Origin: Chloroflexota bacterium | GTDB lineage: Bacteria; Chloroflexota; Limnocylindria; Limnocylindrales; CSP1-4 | DNA: 23,509 nucleotides | Assembly (NCBI GenBank): GCA_017882025.1 | Contig: JADGQG010000005.1 | Location: 1-23,509 of the forward strand | Reading direction: 5' to 3' | Part shown: in pieces, positions 14,635 through 22,483 of the stretch | Layout: each line of letters begins with the position of its first letter | Position numbering within the stretch: the stretch's first letter is position 1 | Program-made: the position numbers and the translations under genes | Notes under the pieces: model-generated | Database searches by the model: none | What the model was told of the DNA's origin: nothing | What the model saw: the letters and a program-made list of their open reading frames with translations, nothing else

Positions 14635-15495
14635 GTGGCGCTCAACGACACGGTCCACTGGTCGGCCGATCTGGGCGCCGGCGTGCGCGTCGCGCTCGTC
14701 CAGGCGGGGGCGTTCCGCTCGGACGCCGGCGCCCTCTTCGGGCCGGTGCCGCGGGTCCTGTGGGGGAAGCTCGTCGCCGACGAGATCGACGCCGAGGGCC
14801 GCCTCCTCCAGGCGCTCAACTGCCTGCTGATCGAGACGCCAGCCGGCCGCGTCCTCGTGGAGACCGGGATCGGAGAACGGCTGGACGAGCGAGGCCGGAC
14901 GTGGCGTGCCCTCCAGGGCGAGCCGATCGTTCCAACGCTCCTGCGGGCCGGCTTCGATCCGGCCAGCGTCGACATCGTGGCGATGAGCCACCTCCACTAC
15001 GACCACGCCGGCGGTCTCCTCCGCGCGGATGGGACCCGGGCCTTCCCGCGCGCCCGGATCGTGGCGCAGCGGGCGGAGTGGGGGATCGCGCTGGATGCGA
15101 ACCCGCGGATCGTCGCCTCGTACGACCAGCCGGAGCTGCACCTGGTCCGCGCATGGGGCGACGCGGGAGCCGCCGACGGCGAGGTGGAGCTGCTGCCCGG
15201 CGTCTGGGCCGTTCCCACGGGCGGGCACACCGCGGGCCACCAGGCGATCGTCGTGCGGGCGCCGGGCCGGACGCTCGCGTTCCTTGGCGACATCGCAATG
15301 CGGCCCTGGTCGGCCAACCCGCGCTGGATCCCGGCGTTCGACGACTTTCCGCTCGACTCGGTGGCGCAGAAGGCGACGCTGTTCGCCCGCGCGGCGGAGG
15401 AGAGCTGGACGGTGGTCCTGTCGCACGAGCGCGAGCGGCCCGTGGGACGCCTGGTGCCCGATCGCGACCGCTTTGCCTGGGAGCCGCTGGACTAG
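14635..15495 (+). CDS. MBL-fold metallohydrolase
   Basis: The 286-residue product has the metallo-beta-lactamase fold. HLHYDH (119-124) in MSHLHYDHAGG is the metal-binding motif. GGHTAGHQAIVV gives a further His, FLGDIAM an Asp and VVLSHER a late His. An internal GPVPRVLWGKLVADE stretch is common in the lactonase-like branch (AHL lactonase and related hydrolases). The specific substrate is not inferable. The GTG start lies ten bases after the dcd stop with little ribosome-binding sequence, so it is probably read through from nrdR-dcd. Its TAG stop shares the palindrome CTAG with the stop of the convergent TlpA gene, leaving no room for a terminator between them. Confidence 0.9.
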   Translation: MALNDTVHWSADLGAGVRVALVQAGAFRSDAGALFGPVPRVLWGKLVADEIDAEGRLLQALNCLLIETPAGRVLVETGIGERLDERGRTWRALQGEPIVPTLLRAGFDPASVDIVAMSHLHYDHAGGLLRADGTRAFPRARIVAQRAEWGIALDANPRIVASYDQPELHLVRAWGDAGAADGEVELLPGVWAVPTGGHTAGHQAIVVRAPGRTLAFLGDIAMRPWSANPRWIPAFDDFPLDSVAQKATLFARAAEESWTVVLSHERERPVGRLVPDRDRFAWEPLD

Positions 15496-16229
15496 GGTGG
15501 CCCCGTCGTGGGATGGCCGGACGCCGACGCGACCGGCGATGCCCCGGGCTCCCGCTCGAGCCCGACGAGCGCGAGGTTGGCGGCGGCGATCTCCGCGTCG
15601 ACGGGCCCCTGGACGATCGCCCGGATGATTCCGTTTGCGTCCAGGAAGACCTGCGTCGGAAGGCCGTAGACCCGGTAGCGCCGGAAGACGTCGCCGGCCA
15701 GGTCGGCCGCAACCGTGTACTCGAGGCTGTACTTCGCGGCGTACGCGCGCACGTCGTCGACCGTCGATTCCTGGACGCTCACGGCCACGAGCGCCAGTCC
15801 GCGGGCGCGGTAGGCGGCGAAGGTCTCGCGGAGGACCGGTGTCTCGGCCTGGCAAGGCGGGCACCAGCTCGCCCAGAAGCTGATCCAGACGGGATGGCCG
15901 CGTAGGTCGGCCAGGCGAACGGGGGCGCCGGCCAGGTCGAGCAGCGGGGCCGGGCCGCCATCCGGGCCGACGATCTGGAGCTCCGGGGCGCGGTCCCCGA
16001 CGCGGAGCCCCTCGACTGCCGGCCCGATCGCGAACTGCGTTGGATGCGGGGCGATCTCCGGGGCCGGCAGCGTGGCGATCGGCGCGGTTACCACGGCGAG
16101 GATCGCGGCGACGATCACGACGGTCCCGAGCGCGGCGGCGAGCTGACGGCCGGAGAACGGTCCGATCAGCCCGCGGCGTGTTTCGGGAGGCTCGGGCGAG
16201 TCGAGCGATGGGTCGGGCGCCTCGTACAT
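15492..16229 (-). CDS. TlpA-like membrane-anchored thioredoxin
   Basis: This 245-residue thiol-disulfide protein acts outside the cytoplasmic membrane. The ATG at 16229 starts five bases after the ccdA stop; a longer frame upstream reads through ccdA and is not real. Residues 1-30 are cytoplasmic, about 31-54 form a signal anchor (LAAALGTVVIVAAILAVV), then a linker leads to an AhpC/TSA-redoxin domain from about 75. The active site WCPPC is at 122-126 in ISFWASWCPPCQAETPVL, with VYGLPTQVFLD carrying the cis-Pro. It is probably kept reduced by CcdA, the preceding gene, for cytochrome c maturation or other reductive folding. The C-terminal 20 residues are Pro/Ser-rich and unconserved. Confidence 0.93.
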   Translation of the reverse strand: MYEAPDPSLDSPEPPETRRGLIGPFSGRQLAAALGTVVIVAAILAVVTAPIATLPAPEIAPHPTQFAIGPAVEGLRVGDRAPELQIVGPDGGPAPLLDLAGAPVRLADLRGHPVWISFWASWCPPCQAETPVLRETFAAYRARGLALVAVSVQESTVDDVRAYAAKYSLEYTVAADLAGDVFRRYRVYGLPTQVFLDANGIIRAIVQGPVDAEIAAANLALVGLEREPGASPVASASGHPTTGPP

Positions 16230-16234
16230 GGCGT

Positions 16235-17080
16235 CTAGACGCCTGGCGCGAGGCGCGCCAGGAGCGTCAGCCAGTCGAAGACCATCGCGACGCCGATCAC
16301 GATCACCAGGAGGCCGCCGACGAGGCTGACGGCGCGTCCGTGGCGGACCAGGGGCCGGATGACCGCCGGTGCCCGGTCGTAGACGATCGCGAGCGCCACG
16401 AACGGGAGGCCAAGGCCCAGGCTGTACGAGAAGAGGAGGAGGCCGCCCTGGAGCGTCTGCCCGGACGACGCAGCCACGGTGAGGATGCCACCCAGGATGA
16501 TGCCGATGCACGGTGTCCAGCCGACCGCGAAGACCACCCCGAGCCCGAACGACGCGAGCCAGCCGCCGCGCCCGCCGACGAGGCGTCCTCCCAGCCGCTC
16601 CCCGAGACCCGGGCCGCGGTTCTCGTCGAGCCGGCCACCGAAGGAGATCGTGCCGCTCGCACGGGCAAGCTCGCCGGCCGCCCCAGCCTCGAGCGGACGC
16701 CAGGTTCGCTGGAGCGCGCCCTGGATCGCCGGCAGGGTCAGGATGCCGGCGAGATTGAGCCCCATCACGATGAGCAGGAGGCCGCCGATCGTTCGGAGCG
16801 TCGGCAGGAGGCCGTAGAGGCCGCCGCCGATGAGGGAGGCGCTAACGCCGAGGAATGTGAAGACAGCCGCGAACCCCAGCACGTACGCCAGCGCATGGCG
16901 AACGGCCAGCCAGCGGGACGAGCCAGCGGCGGCGGCATCGGCCGTGTCGCCTCCGCGGACAACGGCCACGACCGTCAGCTGGGCGAGGTAGGCCGGGACC
17001 AGCGGCAGCACGCATGGCGAGACGAAGCTGATGATGCCGGCGCCGAAGGCGAGCAGGAGGGTCAGGTCAGCGGCGGGCAT
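16235..17080 (-). CDS. ccdA: CcdA-type cytochrome c biogenesis / thiol-reductant membrane protein
   Basis: The start is the ATG at 17080, giving 281 residues. CcdA moves reducing power from cytoplasmic thioredoxin-like proteins across the membrane. The two conserved Cys-containing motifs are present: FVSPCVLPLVPAYL (Cys23) and, in the second half, VGWTPCIGIILGGIL. About six hydrophobic segments with internal pseudo-symmetry are seen. Between the halves lies an unusually long polar loop, about 60 residues (LQRTWRPLEAGAAGEL to GERLGGRLVGGRGG), probably cytoplasmic. It lies four bases after the glutaredoxin-like gene and five before the TlpA gene, a tight three-gene redox operon. Confidence 0.94.
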   Translation of the reverse strand: MPAADLTLLLAFGAGIISFVSPCVLPLVPAYLAQLTVVAVVRGGDTADAAAAGSSRWLAVRHALAYVLGFAAVFTFLGVSASLIGGGLYGLLPTLRTIGGLLLIVMGLNLAGILTLPAIQGALQRTWRPLEAGAAGELARASGTISFGGRLDENRGPGLGERLGGRLVGGRGGWLASFGLGVVFAVGWTPCIGIILGGILTVAASSGQTLQGGLLLFSYSLGLGLPFVALAIVYDRAPAVIRPLVRHGRAVSLVGGLLVIVIGVAMVFDWLTLLARLAPGV

Positions 17081-17084
17081 GCGG

Positions 17085-17381
17085 TCAGGAACCCCGGCCG
17101 TCGAGCGCATTGGCCAGAAACGCTCGGATGGGACCGGCGCGGAGGGCCAGCGGCAGCCGGCGACGGTCGAATTCCAGCACCGGGATCTGCTCGAAGAGCT
17201 CACGTTCCGCCGCGGGATCGTCCGCGATCCGGCGCTCGACGAGCGCGGGGGTCCGAAGTCCCGCCGCAGCGCGCTCGGCGAGCAGCGCATGGACCAGCGT
17301 GCGCGCGTCGTCGCACAGGTGGCACCCGTCGCCCCGCCACAGCACGAGGTCGGGGAGGGGAGTCGGGGCCGTCGAATCCAT
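17085..17381 (-). CDS. Glutaredoxin-like protein (DUF836 type)
   Basis: The 98-residue product has a short N-terminus, then LVLWRGDGCHLCDDARTLV with the redox pair Cys20 and Cys23 (CHLC), and ends with QIPVLEFDRRRLPLALR, holding the cis-Pro. This is the pattern of the small glutaredoxin-like DUF836 family. It is cytoplasmic. As first gene of the operon with ccdA and a TlpA-like protein, it may feed electrons into CcdA; this is inference. I chose ATG 17381 over an upstream in-frame ATG at 17459 because the intervening residues are low-complexity and a -10 box lies at 17390-17395. Confidence 0.88.
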   Translation of the reverse strand: MDSTAPTPLPDLVLWRGDGCHLCDDARTLVHALLAERAAAGLRTPALVERRIADDPAAERELFEQIPVLEFDRRRLPLALRAGPIRAFLANALDGRGS

Positions 17382-17389
17382 CGAGCGCG

Positions 17390-17395
17390 ATTCTA
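17390..17395 (-). promoter_or_regulatory. -10 box of the glutaredoxin-ccdA-tlpA operon
   Basis: On the minus strand TAGAAT (5 of 6 to TATAAT) ends eight bases before the ATG at 17381. The expected transcript start falls on or just before the start codon, suggesting a leaderless or nearly leaderless mRNA. No Shine-Dalgarno is possible in that gap. Confidence 0.5.
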
Positions 17396-17504
17396 CGGCG
17401 CGCCCCGGGTTCGGGCGCCCGGGCGTTCCCGGCGCGCCGTGACCAGCCGGCGCGTCCACGCTCCGTCCGCGGGCCGGGTATCGGCGCTTCGGCGCGCGGG
17501 CCGA

Positions 17505-17532
17505 TTGCGGCGCCGCAATGCTGCTGTACGAT
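17505..17532 (+). promoter_or_regulatory. tRNA-Arg promoter
   Basis: TTGCGG (17505-17510) and TACGAT (17527-17532, preceded by TG) are spaced by 16 bases, a sound sigma-70-type promoter. The tRNA begins 11 bases after the -10. Confidence 0.6.
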
Positions 17533-17542
17533 CGATGCCCAC

Positions 17543-17618
17543 GCCCCCGTAGCTCAGTGGATAGAGCGAGGCCGTCCTAAGGCCTGCGTCGGCGGTTCGA
17601 ATCCGTCCGGGGGCGCCA
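17543..17618 (+). tRNA. tRNA-Arg (anticodon CCT)
   Basis: The 76-base cloverleaf is complete. The acceptor is GCCCCCG/CGGGGGC, the D stem GCTC/GAGC, and the anticodon stem AGGCC/GGCCT with loop GTCCTAA, giving anticodon CCT for the AGG codon. The variable loop is GCGTC, the T arm GGCGG-TTCGAAT-CCGTC with one G-T pair. The discriminator is G and CCA is encoded. AGG is expected to be a minor Arg codon in such GC-rich genes. Confidence 0.97.
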
Positions 17619-17815
17619 GGATCCACGCACCTCCGGCGTGCGGCCGGCTCGGGCGACGGGTCCGTCCGGTGGGCGCCGGATCCGCCGCTGCACCGTCGCC
17701 GCCGCTCCGGCCTCACCGCACCCGCCTCGTGCTGCATACTTCCCGCCGTGCTGACGGTACCGCGCCCGACTAGTGCCACGCGACCGTCGCCCAGGCGCGT
17801 TCCTCCTGGCGTCCC

Positions 17816-20158
17816 GTGACGTCTCGGCGCTGGCCGATCCTGGCCATCTTCATCCTGTCCGGCGCGGCCGGCCTCATGTACGAGGTGGTCTGGTCGCGCC
17901 AGCTCGTCCTCGTCTTCGGCAACACGACCCAGGCCGTCTCGACGATCCTCACCGGGTTCTTCGGAGGCATGGCGATCGGCTCGTGGGGCGGCGGACGTCT
18001 CGCCGACCGGGTCCGGCGGCCGCTCCTCCTCTACGGCTTCCTCGAGGCGATCCTTGTCGCCGTCGTCCTCCTCACGCCGCTGACATTCCGGCTCATCGGT
18101 GACGTCTACCACGGCGCGTTCACGCCCCTCGAGGCGTCGCCGCAGGTCCTCGCCCTCCTCCGGTTCGGGCTCGCGCTCCTGGCGCTCGCGCCGGCGACGA
18201 TCCTCATGGGCGCGACGCTCCCGACGCTCACCCGCTATCTCTCCGGGGACGCGGCCCACCTGAGCTCGGCGTTCGGCCGGCTGTACGCGGCGAACACGAT
18301 CGGGGCGATCATCGGCGCGGCGGCGGCGGGCCTGGTGCTGATCGAGATCCTCGGCCTCACGGAGACGCTGGCCGTGGCCGCGGGGTGCTCGGGCCTCGCG
18401 AGCCTGACGGCAATCATCCTCGACCGCCGGCGTCGAGCTTCGGCGTCCGATGCGGTCGCCCAGGTCGCCTCGTCGGCCCTCGAAGCGTCGGTCCTCCCGG
18501 ACGAGCTTCCCGACGCGGACCCGCGGCCTCGGCTTGCGCTCGTCGTGGCATTCGTCTCCGGCCTGACCTCCCTCGCGTACCAGGTCCTCTGGACTCGGCT
18601 CCTTGCGTCGGGGACCGGCAACTACACGTATGTCTTCACGCTGATCCTGGTCGTCTTCCTCACCGGGATCGCGATCGGCGCGGTGCTGTTCACCCTGGTC
18701 CGGCGGTGGATCCGGCACCCGGTCGCCCTGCTCGCGCGCACCAACGTGGTGGTCGGCTTCCTAGCCCTCGCCGGCGTCGTCTTCGTCCTCTCCCGACCCG
18801 TCCAGTACACCGTCGAGGCGGGCCGCATCGACGGCGTGATCAGCGTCCTGTTCTGGCGGGCCCTGGTGGTGGTCCTCCCGGCCACGATCGTGATGGGCCT
18901 GAGCTTCCCAGCCTCGGCTGCGCTCGTCGCGGGCCGCAGGGGCAAAGTCGCCACGAGCGCCGGCCAGCTTCTTGCCGCGAACACCCTCGGGGCGATCGTC
19001 GGGACGTTCGTGGTCCCGTTCTTCGTCGTCCCGGCCATCGGATCGCCCGACGCGATCGGCGTCATCGCGCTCGTCAACGTCGCCCTGGGCCTTGTCCTCG
19101 CGCACGCGGCGCCCATCCGGTCCAACGTAGGGCGGGTGACCTCGTACGGCCTGGGTGCGGTGACGGCGGCCGTCCTCGTCATCGCGCTCGCGACGAACGG
19201 GATCCTCGTCGACCCGAGCGTGGCGAACATCGAAGGGCGGAACGGGGAGCTGTTCGCGAGCCACGAGGACGAGATCGCATCCGTCCAGGCTGGCAGCGTC
19301 AGCGGGTACAAGCAGTTGTGGGTGACCGGCGCGTCGATGACCGTTCTGACCGTCGATGCCAAGCTGATGCCGATCCTGGCGCTCGTGCTCCGGCCGGACG
19401 CGAAGAGCGCGCTGATCGTCGCGTTCGGGATGGGCTCCGCGTTCCGCTCGAGCGTCGTCGCGGGCCTCACGACGGACGCAGTCGAGTTGGTGCCGTCGGT
19501 GCCGACGATGTTCGGCTACTACTACCCCGACGCCGCCCAGATCCTCGCGAACCCGAACGGGCACGTGATCATCGCCGACGGCCGGAACCACATGGAGCTG
19601 ACCGACAAGCGGTACGACATCATCGTGACCGACCCGCCGCCACCGATCGAGAGCTCGGGGGTCTCGGTCATCTCGTCGCTCGAGTATTACCGGGCCGGCC
19701 ACGACCGCCTGACCCCCGGCGGGATCATGCTGCAGTGGGTACCGTACGGCCAGACGATCGACGAGTTTCGGGCGCACATCCGCACCATCGCCGACGTCTT
19801 CCCGGACGTGCTGGTGCTCCGCGGCCCGGGCAACAACGGGTTCTTCGTGCTTGGCTCCGACCGGCCCATGGCGTTCGAAGACCGGAGCGCGCGCGAGGTG
19901 CTGGCGCGGCCGGGCATCCTCGAGGACATCTCGGGGGCGTACGACTCTCCTGAGACGACCGTCGATGGGTGGACGGCGCTCATTCCGAGGCTGACTTGGC
20001 TGGAGGGTGCGCAGGTCGCTTCGTTTGCGGGCTCGGGTCCGCTCGTCACGGACGACCGGCCGCTGCCCGAGTATTTTCTCCTCCGCCGCACCTTCGGCGA
20101 GAAGTCGCCGCTCGTGAGCCCCCAGAGCCTGGCCGAGGCCGGGTTCCCGTTCCGATGA
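17816..20158 (+). CDS. Membrane protein with spermidine-synthase-like C-terminal domain
   Basis: The GTG at 17816 gives 780 residues. Two blocks of hydrophobic segments (about residues 8-205 and 240-465, roughly a dozen in all) are separated by a charged loop, LDRRRRASASD and on. The first block starts IFILSGAAGLMYEVVWSRQL, the hallmark of the so-called fused MFS/spermidine synthase family. From about 470 to 740 is a Rossmann-type domain with AFGMGSAFRSS, ADGRNHMEL, DPPPPIESSGVSVISSLEYY and LTPGGIMLQWVP. The GGGDGG motif that binds decarboxylated SAM in true spermidine synthases is replaced by FGMGSA. Aminopropyl transfer is therefore doubtful, and the true reaction or transported solute is unknown. 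It stands alone and converges on the cpaF-like gene. Confidence 0.9.
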   Translation: MTSRRWPILAIFILSGAAGLMYEVVWSRQLVLVFGNTTQAVSTILTGFFGGMAIGSWGGGRLADRVRRPLLLYGFLEAILVAVVLLTPLTFRLIGDVYHGAFTPLEASPQVLALLRFGLALLALAPATILMGATLPTLTRYLSGDAAHLSSAFGRLYAANTIGAIIGAAAAGLVLIEILGLTETLAVAAGCSGLASLTAIILDRRRRASASDAVAQVASSALEASVLPDELPDADPRPRLALVVAFVSGLTSLAYQVLWTRLLASGTGNYTYVFTLILVVFLTGIAIGAVLFTLVRRWIRHPVALLARTNVVVGFLALAGVVFVLSRPVQYTVEAGRIDGVISVLFWRALVVVLPATIVMGLSFPASAALVAGRRGKVATSAGQLLAANTLGAIVGTFVVPFFVVPAIGSPDAIGVIALVNVALGLVLAHAAPIRSNVGRVTSYGLGAVTAAVLVIALATNGILVDPSVANIEGRNGELFASHEDEIASVQAGSVSGYKQLWVTGASMTVLTVDAKLMPILALVLRPDAKSALIVAFGMGSAFRSSVVAGLTTDAVELVPSVPTMFGYYYPDAAQILANPNGHVIIADGRNHMELTDKRYDIIVTDPPPPIESSGVSVISSLEYYRAGHDRLTPGGIMLQWVPYGQTIDEFRAHIRTIADVFPDVLVLRGPGNNGFFVLGSDRPMAFEDRSAREVLARPGILEDISGAYDSPETTVDGWTALIPRLTWLEGAQVASFAGSGPLVTDDRPLPEYFLLRRTFGEKSPLVSPQSLAEAGFPFR

Positions 20159-20210
20159 GGTCGGATGCCGCGTGCTCGAAGAACGGGCGAGCGGGCGGGG
20201 CCAACTCGAT

Positions 20211-20234
20211 GGAGGCCGGGTCGCCCGAGCCTCC
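20211..20234. terminator. Bidirectional hairpin between convergent genes
   Basis: GGAGGC plus CGGG (20211-20220), loop TCG, then CCCG, a bulged A, and GCCTCC (to 20234) form a 10-bp stem in the 75-bp gap. Its right end overlaps the last base of the cpaF-like stop codon. It can serve transcripts from both sides; neither side has a T-run. Confidence 0.6.
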
Positions 20235-22042
20235 TACGCCTCGGCGATAACCCCGATCGAGATCCGAAAACCGGCGTGGCGCTGCAAAGGAGGCATCAGG
20301 GTACCTTGACCAACCGGCGCGTCGCCGGGAAACCAGCGCACCCATTCGTCGTTGAAGATGTCGAACTCTGCCGGGTCGCGCAATGACCAGTTCGCCCAGA
20401 CAACCTTGTCCAGCGAGCTCCCTGCAGCTTCAAGCCTCGCTTTCAGGTTGCGCAGGCATTGGCGCGTCTGTTCCTTGATCGCTCCGCTGACGACCTGGCC
20501 GGTCTCAGGATCGACAGGCCCCATCGACGAGACGTAGACCATGCATCCGGCCACGACCGCCCGGCCGTAACCGACGGGGGGTCGGGATCCAGCGGACGGC
20601 TGAAGCGTCTCTCCGACGACCCATCTCCCCTTCCCTTGGCGGGCCGGACCAGATCGGGTAAGGTCCTCGGGAGGGATGCCGAATTCCCCGGGCGGCAGTT
20701 GGATCCCGTTGGCCTTGAACTTCCCCATGAACGTCGGCCGGATCCCGGTCGGCTTGAGTATCCCCTCGATCTTTCCGTCTCGTACACCGGTCTGCTCGAA
20801 GACGAAGACGTCCTGGGTGAGGATTTCGTCGTCTTCGATCCCGTAGACCTCGGTGATGTTGACGACCTTGCGGGAGCCGTCCTTGAGGCGGGCTGTATGG
20901 ACGATCAGGTCGACGGCGGAGGTGATCTGCTCGCGGATCGCCCGCAGCGGCAGCTCATAGCCGGTCATGAGTACCATCGTTTCGAGTCGGCGGAGCATGT
21001 CCGGCGGACTGTTTGCGTGCCCGGTGGATAGCGAGCCATCCTGGCCCGTCGTCATGGCCTGGAGCATGTCCAGGGCCTCACCAGAACGGCACTCACCCAC
21101 GATTATCCGGTCGGGGCGCATGTGCAGGGCGTTGCGCAGCAGATCACGGATCGTGATCTCGCCTTTGCCCTCGAGATTCTGCGGGCGCGCCTCGAGCGTG
21201 ACGACGTGCCGCTGGCGGAGCTGCAGCTCGGCGGCGTCCTCGATCGTGATGATCCGTTCATCCTCGGGGATGAATGAGGAGAGGACGTTGAGCGTCGTCG
21301 TCTTGCCCGAACCGGTGCCGCCGGAGACGAAGATGTTGAGGCGAGCCTCGATGCAGGTCTTCAGGAAGTCGAACATCTCGGCCGTTGCCGTGCCGAAGCG
21401 GACGAGGTCGTCAACGGTGAAAGGCTTGGAAGCGAACTTGCGGACGGTGATCACCGGTCCCACGAGCGAGAGTGGTTTGATGATCGCATTCACGCGCGAG
21501 CCGTCGGGAAGGCGGGCGTCAACCCTCGGGCTCGACTCGTCGATCCGCCGTCCCATTGGGGTGATGATTCGGTCGATGATCCGGAGCACGTGCTCGTCGC
21601 TCAGAAAATGGCTATCGACGCGCTGGATCTTCCCGTTCCGCTCAATGTAGATGTGCCCCGGGCCGTTGACCATGACCTCGGTGATCGTCTCGTCGCGAAG
21701 AAGCGGCTCGAGCGGCCCGAAGCCCGTGAGGTCGTCGGCCACCTCCTCGATCAGGCGCAGACGTTCGTCCCGCGTGACGGCGAACCCGTACACGTCGATG
21801 ACCCGGTCGAAGATCCCCTCGACCTTGCTGCGAGCGTCAGCCGCCCCCGAGACCTCGCGCAGCGCGTCGAAGGCCCTGATGACCTCGTCCTGAAGGCGAA
21901 CCCTGATCTCGCGCAGCAGCTCCTCCCGAGCTGGGCCGGGAGCCGGCTTCGGCGGCGCGCCAGGTCCGACGGGTACCAATGCGCCGGTATTCGGGATGTC
22001 GGCTCCGTGTTGCGCTCGCTCAACCCGTTGGAGCAGCGACAT
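20234..22042 (-). CDS. CpaF/TadA-type secretion ATPase fused to a RidA-family domain
   Basis: The ATG at 22042 has GGAGGT seven bases ahead; the product is 602 residues. Residues 40-455 form a complete CpaF: N-terminal helical domain, LEPLLRDETITEVMVNGPG (112-130), Walker A GGTGSGKTT (241-249), Asp box TIEDAAELQL, Walker B IIVGECRSGEA (313-323), His box STGHANS (339-345), ending TFMGKFKANGIQLPPGEF. CpaF hexamers power Tad/type IV pilus or type II-like secretion. After a linker (456-485), residues 486-602 read as RidA/YjgF: PVGYGRAVVAGCMVYVSS, DPETGQVVSGAIKEQTRQCL, NLKARLEAAGSSLDKVV, IGVIAEA. The catalytic Arg of RidA deaminases aligns with Gln579 (APVGQGT). No tadB, tadC or pilin gene is in the window, so its partners are unknown. 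The fusion could reflect a frameshift error. Confidence 0.85.
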   Translation of the reverse strand: MSLLQRVERAQHGADIPNTGALVPVGPGAPPKPAPGPAREELLREIRVRLQDEVIRAFDALREVSGAADARSKVEGIFDRVIDVYGFAVTRDERLRLIEEVADDLTGFGPLEPLLRDETITEVMVNGPGHIYIERNGKIQRVDSHFLSDEHVLRIIDRIITPMGRRIDESSPRVDARLPDGSRVNAIIKPLSLVGPVITVRKFASKPFTVDDLVRFGTATAEMFDFLKTCIEARLNIFVSGGTGSGKTTTLNVLSSFIPEDERIITIEDAAELQLRQRHVVTLEARPQNLEGKGEITIRDLLRNALHMRPDRIIVGECRSGEALDMLQAMTTGQDGSLSTGHANSPPDMLRRLETMVLMTGYELPLRAIREQITSAVDLIVHTARLKDGSRKVVNITEVYGIEDDEILTQDVFVFEQTGVRDGKIEGILKPTGIRPTFMGKFKANGIQLPPGEFGIPPEDLTRSGPARQGKGRWVVGETLQPSAGSRPPVGYGRAVVAGCMVYVSSMGPVDPETGQVVSGAIKEQTRQCLRNLKARLEAAGSSLDKVVWANWSLRDPAEFDIFNDEWVRWFPGDAPVGQGTLMPPLQRHAGFRISIGVIAEA

Positions 22043-22104
22043 GACCTGCACCTCCCTCGGGTCCGCGTCGTGACTCCCGATGGATCTTGATCTAGGCCTG
22101 CGTG

Positions 22105-22176
22105 AGCGAACGGACCTCGTTCGCTGAGTCTCGGAAAGAGCATCTCCGCCCCGCTGGCGGAGATCGGTCCGGACCG
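22105..22176. repeat. Three consecutive inverted repeats upstream of the cpaF-like gene
   Basis: AGCGAAC/GTTCGCT (22105-22111, 22119-22125) is followed by ATCTCCGCC/GGCGGAGAT (22142-22150, 22156-22164) and the perfect 12-bp palindrome CGGTCCGGACCG (22165-22176). All arms are exact. They lie in the untranslated leader of the cpaF-like gene if the -10 at 22223-22228 is used, so they could form a structured RNA leader or protein-binding sites. I recognise no known riboswitch. Confidence 0.6.
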
Positions 22177-22214
22177 GCCCGTCTGGCCAGCCGCGGACGC
22201 GTTTCGTTGTCGTT

Positions 22215-22238
22215 GTCCGGCTATCATACGTACCGGAC
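22215..22238 (-). promoter_or_regulatory. Candidate cpaF promoter inside an inverted repeat
   Basis: On the minus strand TATGAT (22228-22223) is a good -10 for the cpaF-like gene. It is bracketed by GTCCGG (22215-22220) and CCGGAC (22233-22238), perfect 6-bp arms around a 12-base centre, the size of an operator. TATCAT on the plus strand (22222-22227) is a possible divergent -10. No convincing -35 is seen for either direction. Confidence 0.4.
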
Positions 22239-22483
22239 GAACGGATAGAGCCACCGGGACCTTTGGCGGTGCTCGGCGGCACCGACGCCTGCCGCGCGAG
22301 GAAGGGGAGTGCCGTCGGCACGACCTCAGCCGAAGCGCCCCAAGGGACCACCCGCATGGGTACGTGTCCGCGCCCAAAGGACTGTTGCGGCATCGTGGCG
22401 CCGCGCCATCATGTGGGTGTTTGAGAGCGAGTCGCTCTTGGGTCGACTGATCGCCGCGGACTCAGGCGGACTTGACGCACATA

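Noticed and set aside
17624..17642. Hairpin just after the tRNA gene
   Set aside because: The stem is only five base pairs and can pair in two registers; too weak to call a terminator.
16040..17773. A 577-codon plus-strand frame across the redox operon and tRNA
   Set aside because: It is antisense to ccdA, the TlpA gene and the glutaredoxin gene and runs through the tRNA; composition is low-complexity Arg/Glu/Ala.
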